Shown piece by piece: positions 54,272 to 64,000 of a DNA stretch of 64,000 bases. Location: contig OX422192.1 in assembly GCA_949130485.1 (NCBI GenBank), positions 5,216,085 through 5,280,084 on the forward strand, read 5' to 3'. The stretch is from Agelas oroides. Taxonomy: Eukaryota; Porifera; Demospongiae; Agelasida; Agelasidae. Each line of letters starts with the position of its first letter. Within the stretch, counting starts at the first letter, position 1. A program made the translations under genes and the position numbers. The notes beneath the pieces were generated by a model, which made no database searches, was not told the DNA's origin, and saw only the letters and a list, made by a program, of their open reading frames with translations.

Positions 54272-57200
54272 CCGGCCTGTTTAACTGGCAGGAAAGATCG
54301 AGAAAGCTGCACCAACTTCACAGGACCTCCACAGTGGACTGTTTAAGTGACGAGAAAGGTCTACAAATCAGTTTTCTCCACTGTGGGGGGACTGTGATGC
54401 TCGTGCAGGCCTGTTTAAGTGCTAGGAAAGATCGCACAAAGCAGTTTTCTTCACTGTGGAGGTCCAGTGAAGCTTATGCAGGTCTTTTTATGTGCCAGGA
54501 ATGATCGAGAAAGCCGTTTTCACCACAGTGGAGGTCTTGTGAAGCTCGTGAAGGCCTGTTTAAGTGCCAGGAATGATCGAGAAAGCCGTTTTCACCACTG
54601 TGGAGGTCTTGTGAAGCTGGTGTACGCCTGCTTAAGTGCCAGGAAAGATGGCGAAAGCCGTTTTCGCCACTGTGGAGGTCTTGTGAAGCTCGTGTAGGCC
54701 TGCTTAAGTGCCAGGAAAGATCGAGAAAGCCGTTTTCACCACTGTGGGGATCTTGTTAGGCCCGTGCCGGCCGGTTTAACTGGCAGGAAAGATCGAGAAA
54801 GCACTTTACACCACATTGGAGGTCTTGTGAAGCACGTGTAGGCCTGTTTAAGTGCCAGGGATTATTGAGAAAGCAGGTTTCACCACTGAGGAGGTTCTCT
54901 GAACCGCGTGTAGGCCTGTTTAGGTGTCAAGAAAGTTGAAGAAAGCACTTTTCACCACTGAGGCGGTCCTGTGAAGCTATTGCAGGGCTGTTTACGTGCA
55001 AGGAAAGATCGAGAAAGATGTTTTCACCTCTGTGGAGGTCTTCTCATGCTCGTGGAGGCCTGTTTAAGTGCAAGGACTGATCGATAAAGCAGGTTTCACC
55101 ACTGAGGATGTCCTCTGAAGCTCATGCAGGCCTGTTTAGGTGTCAAGCAAGTTCGAGAAAGCACTTTTCACCACTGTGGAGGTCCTGTGAACCTGGTGCA
55201 GGGCTGTTTAAGTGCCAGGAAAGATCGCGAAAGCCGTTTTCACCACAGTGGAGGTCTTGTGAAGCTCGTACCGGTCTGTTTAAGTGCCAGGAAAGATCGA
55301 GAAAGCCGTTTTCACCACTGTGGGAGTCTTGTTAGGCCCGTGCCGGCCTGGTTAACTGGCAGGAAAGATGGAGAAAGATGCACCAGCTTCACAGGACCTC
55401 CACAGTGGATTGTTTAAGTGACGGGAAAGATCTACAAATCAGTTTTCTCCACTGTGGGGGAACTGTGATGCTCGTGCAGACCTGTTTAAGTGGTAGGAAA
55501 GATCGCACAAAGCAGTTTTCTCCACGGTGGAGGTCATGTGATGCTCATGCAGGCCTTTTTATGTGCCAGGTATGATCAAAAAAGCCGTTTTCACCACAGT
55601 GTATGTCTTGTGAAGCTCGTGCAGGTCTGTTTAAGTGCCAGGAAGGATCGAGAAAGCCGTTTTCACCACTATGCAGGTCTTGTGAAGCTCGTGTAAGCCT
55701 GCATAAGTGCAAGGAAAGATCGAGAAAGCCATTTTCACAACTGTGGGGGTCTTGATAGGCCCGTGCCGGCCTATTTCACTGGCAGGAATGATCGAGAAAG
55801 CAGGTTTCACCACTGAAGAGGTTCGCTGAAGCTCGGGTAGGCCAGTTTAGGTGTCAAGAAAGTTCGAGAAAGCCCTTTTCACCACTGTGGAGGTCCTGTG
55901 AAGCTGGTGCAGGCCTGTTTAAGTTGCAGGAAAGATCGAAAAAGCAGTTTTCACGTCTGTGGAGGTCTTGTGAAGCTCGTGAAGGCCTGTTTAAGTGCCA
56001 GGAATGATCGAGAAAGCCTTTTTTACCACTGTGGAGGTCTTGTGAAGCTAGTTTAGGCCTGCTTAAGTGCCACCAAAGATCGAGAAAGCCGTTTTCACAA
56101 CTGTGGGTGTTTGTTTGGCCCGTGCCGGCCTGTTTAACTGGCAGGAAAGATCGAGAAAGCACTTTTCACCACATTGGAGGTCCTGTGAAGCTGGTGCAGG
56201 GCTGTTTGAGAGCCAGGAAAGATCGCGAAAGCCGTTTTCACAACAGTGGAGGTTTTGTGAAGCTCGTGCAGGTCTGTTTAATTCCCAGGGATGATTGAGA
56301 AAGCAGGTTTCACCACTGAGGAGGTTCTCTGAACCTCGTGTAGGCCTGTTTAGGTGTCAAGAATGCACTTTTCACCACTGAGGAGGTCCTGTGAAGCTGG
56401 TGCAGGGCTGTTTAAGTGCCAGGAAAGATCGACAAAGCCGTTTTCACCTCTGTGGAGGTCTTGTGATGCCCGTGGAGGCCTGTTTAAGGGCCCGGAGTGA
56501 TCGAGAAAGCCGTTTTCACCACTTTGGAGGTCTTGTGGAGCTCGTGTAGGCCTGCTTAAGTACCACCAAAGATCGAGAAAGCCGTTTTCACCACCGTGGA
56601 GATCTTGTTAGGCCCGTGCCGGCCGGTTTAACTGCCAGGAAAGATCGAGAGAGCGCTTTTTACCACTCTGGAGTTACTGTGAAGCTCGTGCAGGCCTGTT
56701 TAAGTGCCAGGAAAGATCGAGAAAGCAGTTTTCACCACATTGGAGTTCCTGTGAAGTTGGTGCAGGGCTTTTTAAGTGCCAGGAAAGATCGCGAAAGCCG
56801 TTTTATCCACAGTGAAGGTCTTGTGAAGCTCGTGTAGGCCTGCTTAAGTGCCTGGAAAGATCGAGAAAGCCGTTTTCACAACTGTGGGATCTTGTTAGGC
56901 CCGTGCCGGCCTGTTTAACTGGCAGGAAAGATCGAGGAAGCACTTTTAACCACATTGGAGGTCCTGTGAAGCTAGTGCAGGGCTGTTTAAGAGCCAGGAA
57001 AGGTCGAGAAAGCCTTTTTCACCTCTGTGGAAATCTTGTGAATCTCGTGAAGGCCTGTTTAAGTGCAAGGACTGATCGAGAAAGAAGGTTTCACCACTGA
57101 GGATGTCCTCTGAAGCTCATGCAGGCCTGTTTAGGTGTCAAGAAAGTTCGAGAAAGCACTTTTCACCACTGTGGAGGTCCTGTGAACTTGGTGCAGGGCT

Positions 57201-60200
57201 GTTTAAGTGCCAGGAAAGAACGCGAAAGCCGTTTTCACCACAGTGGAGGTCTTGTGAAGCTCGTACCGGTCTGTTTAAGTGCCAGGAAAGATCGAGAAAG
57301 CCGTTTTCACCTCCATGGAGGTCTTGTGAAGCTCGTGAAGGCATGTTTAAGTGCCAGGAATGATCGAGAAAGCCGTTTTCATTACAGTAGAAGTCTTGTG
57401 AAGCTCGTGCAGGTCTGTTTAAGTGCCAAGAAAGATCGAGAAAGCCGTTTTCACCACTTGTGAAGCTCGTGTAGGCCTGCTTAAGTGCCAGGAAAGATCG
57501 ATAAGGCCGTTTTCACCACTGTGGGGTTCTTGTTAGGCCCGTGCCGGCCTGGTTAACTGGCAGGAAAGATCGAGAAAGATGCACCAGCTTCACAGGACCT
57601 CCACAGTGGACTGTTTAAGTGACGGGAAAGATCTACAAATCAGCTTTCTCCACTGTGGGGGGACTGTGATGCTCGTGCAGACCTGTTTAAGTGGTAGGAA
57701 AGATCGCACATAGCAGTTTTTCCCACTTTGGAGGTCATGTGATGCTCATGCAGGCCTTTTTATGTGCCAGGTATGATCAAAAAAGCCGTTTTCATCACAG
57801 TGTATGTCTTGTGAAGCTCGTGCAGGTCTGTTTAAGTGCCAGGAAAGATCGAGAAAGCCGTTTTCAACGCTGTGGAGGTCTTGTGAAGCTCGTGAAGGCC
57901 CGTTTAAGTGCGAGGAATGATCGAGATAGCCGTTTTCACCACAGTGCAGGTCTTGTGAAGCTCGTGTAAGCCTGCATAAGTGCAAGGAAAGATCGAGAAA
58001 GCCGTTTTCACAACTGTGGGGGTCTTGTTAGGCCCGTGCCGGCCTATTTCACTGGCAGGAATGATCGAGAAAGCAGGTTTCACCACTGAGGAGGTTCGCT
58101 GAAGCTCGGGTAGGCATGTTTAGGTGTCAAGAAAGTTCGAGAAAGCACTTTTCATCACTGTGGAGGTCCTGTGAAGCCGGTGCAGGGCTTTTTAAGTGGC
58201 AGGAAAGATCAAGAAAGCCGTTTTCACCACTGTGGAGGTCTTGTGAAGCTGGTGTAGGCCTGCTTAAGTGCCATGAAAGATCGAGAAATCCGTTTTAACC
58301 GCTGTGGGGGACTTGTTAGCCCCGTACCGGCCTGTTTAATGGGCAGGAATGATCGAAAAAGCAGGTTTCACCACTGTGGAGGTCCTGTGAAGCTGGTGCA
58401 GGGCTGTTTAAGTGCCAGGAAAGATCGACAAAGCCGTTTTCACCTCTGTGGAGGTTTTGTGATGCTCGTGGAGGCCTGTTTAAGTGCCAGGAATGATCGA
58501 GAAAGCCGTTTTCATTACAGTAGAAGTCTTGTGAAGCTCGTGCTGGTCTGTTTAAGTGCCAGGAAAGATCGAGAAAGCCGTTTTCACCACTTGTGAAGCT
58601 CGTGTAGGCCTGCTTAAGTGCCAGGAAAGATCGATAAAGCCGTTTTCACCACTGTGGGGTTCTTGTTAGGCCCGTGCCGGCCTGGTTAACTGGCAGGAAA
58701 GATCGAGAAAGATGCACCAGCTTCACAGGACCTCCACAGTGGACTGTTTAAGTGACGGGAAAGATCTACAAATCAGTTTTCTCCACTGTGGGGGGACTGT
58801 GATGCTCGTGCAGACCTGTTTAAGTGGCAGGAAAGATCGCACATAGCAGTTTTCTCCACGTTGGAGGTCATGTGATGCTCATGCAGGCCTTTTTATGTGC
58901 CAGGTATGATCAAAAAAGCCGTTTTCACCACAGTGTATGTCTTGTGAAGCTCGTGCAGGTCTGTTTAAGTGCCAGGAAAGATCGAGAAAGCCGTTTTCAA
59001 CGCTGTGGAGGTCTTGTGAAGCTCGTGAAGGCCTGTTTAAGTGCGAGGAATGATCGAGAAAGCCGTTTTCTCCACTGTGCAGGTCTTGTGAAGCTCGTGT
59101 AAGCCTGCATAAGTGCAAGGAAAGATCGAGGAAGCCGTTTTCACAACTGTGGGGGTCTTGTTAGGCCCGTGCCGGCCTATTTCACTGGCAGAAATGATCG
59201 AGAAAGCAGGTTTCACCACTGAGGAGGTTCTCTGAAGCTCAGGCAGGAATGTTTAGCTGTCAAGAAAGTTCCAGTAAGCAATTTTCACCACTGTGGATGT
59301 CCTGCAAAGCTGTTGCAGGGCAGTTTAAGTGCTAGGGAATATCGAGAAATCCGTTTTCATCGCTGTGGAGGTCTTGTGAAGCTCGTGAAGACCAGTTTAA
59401 GTGTCCAGGAAAGATCGAGAAACCAGTTTTCACCACTGTGGTGGTCTTGTTAGCCCCGTACCGGCCTGTTTAACGGGCTGGAATGACCGAGAAAGCAGGT
59501 TTCACCACTGAGGTGGTGTTGTGAAGCTCGTGTAGTCCTGCTTATGTGCCAGGAAAGATCGCGAAAGCCGTTTTCACCACTGTGGAGATCTTGTGAATCT
59601 CGTGCAGGTCTGTTTAAGTGCCTGGAGATATCGAGAAAGCACTTTTCACCTCTGTGGAGGTCTTGTGAAGCTCGCGTAGGCCTGTTTATGTGCCACGGAC
59701 GATTGAGAAAGCAGGTTTCACCACCTGGTATAAGCCTGTTTAGGTGTCAAGAAAGATCGACAATGCAGTTTTCACCACTGTGGAGGTCTTGTAAACTCGT
59801 GTAGGCCTGCTTAAGTGCCAGGAAAGATCGAGAAACCCGTTTTGACCACTGTGGGGGTCTTGTCAGGCCCGTGCCGGCCTGGTTAACTGGCAGGAAAGAT
59901 CGAGAAAGCTGCACCAGCTTCACAGGACCTCCACAGTGGACTGTTTAAGTGACGGGAAAGATCTACAAAACAGTTTTCTCCACTGTGGGGGGACTGTGAT
60001 GCTCGTGCAGGCCAGTTTAGGTGTCAAGAAAGTTCGAGAAAGCACTTTTCACCACTGTGGGGGTCCTGTGAAGCTCGTGAAGGCCTGTTTAAGTGCGAGG
60101 AATGATCGAGAAATCCGTTTTCACCACTATGGAGGTCTTGTGAAGCTCGTGTAGGCCTGCTTAAGCGCAAGGAAAGATCGAGAAAGCCGTTTTCACAACT

Positions 60201-63200
60201 GTGGGGGTCTTGTTAGGCCCGTGCCGGCCTGTTTAACTGGCAGGAATGATCGAGAAAGCAGGTTTCACCACTGAGGAGGTTCTCTGAAGCTCAGGCAGGC
60301 ATGTTTAGCTGTCAAGAAAGTTCCAGTAAGCACTTTTCACCACTGTGGATGTCCTGCAAAGCTGGTGTAGGGCAGTTTAAGTGCCAAGGAAGATCGAGAA
60401 ATCCGTTTTCATCGCTGTGGAGGTCTTGTGAAGCTCGTGAAGGCCTGTTTAAGTGCCAGGAATGATCGAGAAAGCCGTTTTCACCACTGTGGAGGTCTTG
60501 TGAAGCTCGTGTAGGCCTGTTTAAGTACCTGGAGATATCGAGAAAGCACTTTTCACCTCTGTGGAGGTCTTGTGAAGCTCGTGTAGGCCTGTTTAAGTGC
60601 CACGGACGATTGAGAAAGCAGGTTTCACCACCTGGTGTAAGCCTGTTTAGGTGTCAAGAAAGATCGACAATGCAGTTTTCACCACTGAGGAGATCCGGTG
60701 AAGCTGGTGCAGGGCTCTTTACGTGACAGGAAATATCGAGAAAGCCGTTGTCACCTCTGTGGAGGTCTTGTAAAGCTCATTGAGGCCTGTTTACGTGCAA
60801 GGAATGATCGAAAAAGCCGTTTTCACCACTGTTGAGGTCTTGTGAAGCTCGTGTAGGGCTGCTTAAGTGCCAGGAAGGATCGAGAAAGCCGTTTTCAACA
60901 TTGTGGGGGTCTTGTTATGCCCGTTCAGTCCTGTTTAACTGACTGGAATGATCGAGAAAGCAGGTTTCACCACTGAGGAGGTTGTCTGAAGCTCGTGCAG
61001 GCCTGTTTAAGTGTCAAGAAAGTTGGAGAACAAACACTTTTCACCACTGTGGAGATCCAGTGAAGCTGGTGCAGGGCTGTTTAAGTGCCAGGAAAGATCG
61101 AGAAAGCTGTTTTCGCTTCTGTGGAGGTCCGGTGAAGCTCGTGAAGTCCTGTTTAAGTGCCAGGAATGATCGAGAAATCCGTTTTCACCACAGTAGAGGT
61201 CTTGTGAAGCTCGTGTAGTGCTGCTTAAGTACCCGGAGTTATCGAGAAAGCCGTTTTCACCACTGTGGATGTCTTGTGAAGCTCGTGTAGTGCTGCTTAA
61301 GTACCCGGAGTTATCGAGAATGCCGTTTTCACCACTGTGGATGTCTTGTGAAGCTCGTGCAGGTCTGCTTAAGTGCCAACAAAGATCGATAAAGCCGTTT
61401 TCACCACTGTGGGGATCTTGTTAGGCCCGTGCCGGTCTGTTTAACTGGCAGGAAAGATCGAGAAAGCACTTTTTACAACAGTGGATGCCCTGTGAAGTTG
61501 GTGCAGGGCTGTTGAAGTGCCAGGAAAGATCGAAAAAGCAGTTTTCTCCACAGTGGAGGTCTTGTGAAGCTCGTGCAGGTCTGCCTTAGTTCCAGGAAAG
61601 TACGAGAAAGCCGTTTTCACCTCTGTGGAGGTCTTCAGAAGCTGGTTTACGCCTGCTTAAGTGCCAGGAAGGATCGAGAAGCCGTTTTCGCCACGTGGAG
61701 GTCTTCTGGAGCTCGTGTAGACCTGCTTAAGTGCCAGGAAAGATCGAGAAAGCCGTTTTCACAACTGTGGGGGTCTTGTTAGGCCGGTGCCGGCCTGTTT
61801 AAATGGCAGGAAAGTTCGTGAAAGCATTTTCACCACATTGGAGGTCCTGTGAAGCTGGTGCAGGGCTGTTTGAGAGTCAGGAAAGATCGCGAAAGCACTT
61901 TTCACCACTGTGGAGGTCCTGTGAAGCTGGTGCAGGGCTGTTTAAGTGCCAGGAAAGATCGCGAAATCCGTTTTCACCACAATGGAGGTCTTGTGAAGCA
62001 CGTGAAGGCCTGTTTAAGTGCCAGGAATGATCGAGAAAGCCGTTTTCACTACTGTGGAGGTCTTGTTAGGCCCGTGCCGGCCTGTTTAACAGACACGAAA
62101 TATCGAGAAAGCAGGTTTCACCACTGAGGAGGTTCTCTGAAGCTCGTGCAGGCCTATTTAGGTGTCAAGAATGTTCGAGAAAGCACTTTTCACCACTGTG
62201 GAGGACCTCTGAAGCAGGTGCAGGGCTGTTTAAGTGCCAGGAAAGATTTCACCACTGTGGGGGTCTAGTTAGGCCAGTTCCGGCCTGTTTAACTGGCAGG
62301 AATGATCGAGAAAGCAGGTTTCACCACAGATGAGGTTCTCTGAAGCTCGTGCAGGCCTGTTGAATTGGATGGAAAGTTCGAGAAAGCACTTTTTACCATT
62401 GTGGAGTTACTGTGAAGCTCGTGTAGGCCCGTTTAAGTGGCAGGAAAGATCGAGAAAGCCGTTTTCACCACTGTGGAGGTCTTGTGAAGCTCGTGTAGGT
62501 CTGCTTAAGTGCCAGGAAAGATCGAGAAAGCCGTTTTCACCAATGTGGGGGTCTTGTTAGGCCCGTGCCGGCCTATTTCACTGGCAGGAATGATCGAGAA
62601 AGCAGGTTTCACCACAGAGGAGGTTCTCTGAAGCTCGTGCAGGCCTGTTGAATTGGATGGAAAGTTCGAGAAAGCACTTTTTACCACTGTGGAGTTACTG
62701 TGAAGCTCGTGTAGGCCCGTTTAAGTGGCAGGAAAGATCAAGAAAGAACTTTTCACGACTGTGGAGGTCCTGTGAAGCTGGTGCAGGGCTGTTTAAGTGC
62801 CAGGAAAGATCTCGATAGCAGTTTTCACCACTGTAGCGGTCTTGTGAAGCTCGTGTAGGCCTGCTTATATTCCAGGAAAGATCGAGAAAGCCGTTTTCAC
62901 CACTATGGAGGTCTTGTGAAGCTCATGCAGCTCTTTTTATGTGCCAGGAATGATCGAGAAAGCAGGTTTCACCACTGAGGAGTTTCTCTGAAGCTCGTAC
63001 AGGCCTATTTAGGTGTCAAGGATGCTCGAGAAAGCACTTTTCACCACTGTGGAGGTCCTGTGAAGCTGGTGCAGGGCTGTTTAAGTGCCAGGAAAGATCG
63101 CGAAATCCGTTTTCATCACAATGGAGGTCTTGTGAAGCACGTGAAGGCCTGTTTAAGTGCCAGGAATGATCGAGAAAGCCGTTTTCACTACTGTGGAGGT

Positions 63201-64000
63201 CTTGTTAGGCCCGTGCCGGCCTGTTTAACAGACACGAAAGATCGGGAAAGCACTTTACACCACTGTGGAGTTACTGTGATGCTCGTGTAGGCCTGTTTAA
63301 GTTGCAGGAAAGATGGGGAAAGCCGTTCTCATCATTGTGGAGGTCTTGTGAAGCTCGTGTAAGCCTGCTTAAGTGGCAGAAAATATCAGGTTTAACCACT
63401 GAGGAGGTTCTCTGAAGCTCGTGCAGGCCTATTTACGTGTCAAGAATGTTCGAGAAAACACTTTTCACCACTGTGGAGGTCCTGTGAAGCAGGTGCAGGG
63501 CTGTTTAAGTGCGAGGAAAGATTTCACCACTGTGGGGGTCTTGTTAGGCCCGTGCCGGCCTGTTTAACTGGCAGGAATGATCGAGAAAGCAGGTTTCACC
63601 ACAGAGGAGGTTCTCTGAAGCTCGTGCAGGCCTCTTTAGGTGTCAAGAAAGTTCGAGAAAGCACTTTTCACCACTGTGAAGGTCCTGTGAAGCTGGTGCA
63701 GGGCTGTTTAAGTGGTAAGAAAGATCGCACAAAGCAGTTTTCTTCACTGTGGAGGTCCAGTGAAACTCATGCAGGTCTTTTTATGTGCCAGGAATGATCG
63801 AGAAAGCCGTTTTCACCACAGTGGAGGTCTTGTGAAGCTCGTGAAGGCCTGTTTAAGTGCCAGGAATGATCGAGAAAGCCGTTTTCACCACTGTGGAGGT
63901 CTTGTGAAGCTGGTGTACGCCTGCTTAAGTGCCAGGAAAGATGGCGAAAGCCGTTTTCGCCACTGTGGAGGTCTTGTGAAGCTCGTGTAGGCCTGCTTAA
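54272..64000 (+). repeat. 72-bp satellite, block 5, continuing past the window
   Basis: 9.7 kb of satellite in the same orientation, running off the right end. It includes a 1,133-bp spaced duplication (about 57,440-58,090 matching 58,573-59,220), an exact 72-bp tandem pair at about 61,208-61,351, and a 280-bp segment at 54,419-54,697 that recurs at 63,712-63,990. Five micro-inverted units lie here. Confidence 0.96.

Noticed and set aside
13634-63990. Dozens of open frames of 60-200 codons with 24-residue repeats (DRESRFHHCGGLVKLV type) across the satellite
   Set aside because: They follow from a 72-bp unit being a multiple of three. Both strands and more than one frame are open, units carry frame-breaking indels, and stops fall at a variable satellite base. 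No start context or splice structure supports them.
13549-64000. CRISPR array
   Set aside because: Period 72 with no constant repeat and unique spacer; whole units are related, and the context is eukaryotic.
1-64000. A bacterial or phage-type defence or biosynthetic gene cluster
   Set aside because: No operons or ribosome binding sites; introns, LTR element, MITEs and satellite show animal nuclear DNA.

Overview
The window is eukaryotic, most likely from an invertebrate metazoan; a sponge or other early-branching animal is my low-confidence guess. The evidence is short spliced introns, animal-type gene pieces (mitochondrial trifunctional-enzyme beta subunit, a DNMT3-type ADD segment, B-box plus RecQ helicase exons), a Ty3/gypsy LTR retrotransposon and several terminal-inverted-repeat DNA elements. 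Nothing bacterial is present.

Region 1 (1 to about 13,550) is gene-poor, repeat-rich DNA. From left to right it holds a 34-bp minisatellite; a large cluster of ATTCTACT-type repeats in both orientations, with a perfect 72-bp inverted repeat; a minus-strand multi-exon gene encoding a coiled coil, an acidic tract and a C2HC zinc-finger-like motif; a small CAGGG-ended MITE inserted in a (CA)n tract; a frameshifted RecQ-like helicase fragment; two long polypurine tracts; a DNMT3-like exon; four well-preserved HADHB exons whose intron carries an 11-bp G-rich minisatellite; a tRNA-derived element; a palindromic 46-bp tandem repeat; and the first exons of a B-box/RecQ-type gene.

Region 2 (about 13,549 to 64,000 and beyond the window) is a very large satellite array with a 72-bp unit, all in one overall orientation. 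It covers about 41 kb here, roughly 575 units. It cuts off the RecQ-type exon at its left edge. The array is a mosaic: there are tandem higher-order blocks of 432 bp (3 copies), 505 bp (2 copies) and about 2,164 bp (2.6 copies), plus dispersed segmental duplications. One unit variant carries an internal micro-inversion of about 30 bp and recurs at least 15 times.

Four insertions interrupt the satellite. They are a Ty3/gypsy element (15,703-23,072; near-identical LTRs, one nonsense codon and two frameshifts, itself hit by a 902-bp MITE in its 3' LTR), a 554-bp island with a decayed transposase-like gene piece, a 506-bp piggyBac-type MITE with TTAA duplication, and a 645-bp island with a decayed PHD-finger piece. 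In each case the satellite resumes close to where it stopped, so these are insertions into a pre-existing array.

I see no operon-like or defence-like gene system. The notable biology is satellite evolution, nested transposition and fragmentation of host genes at the array edge.
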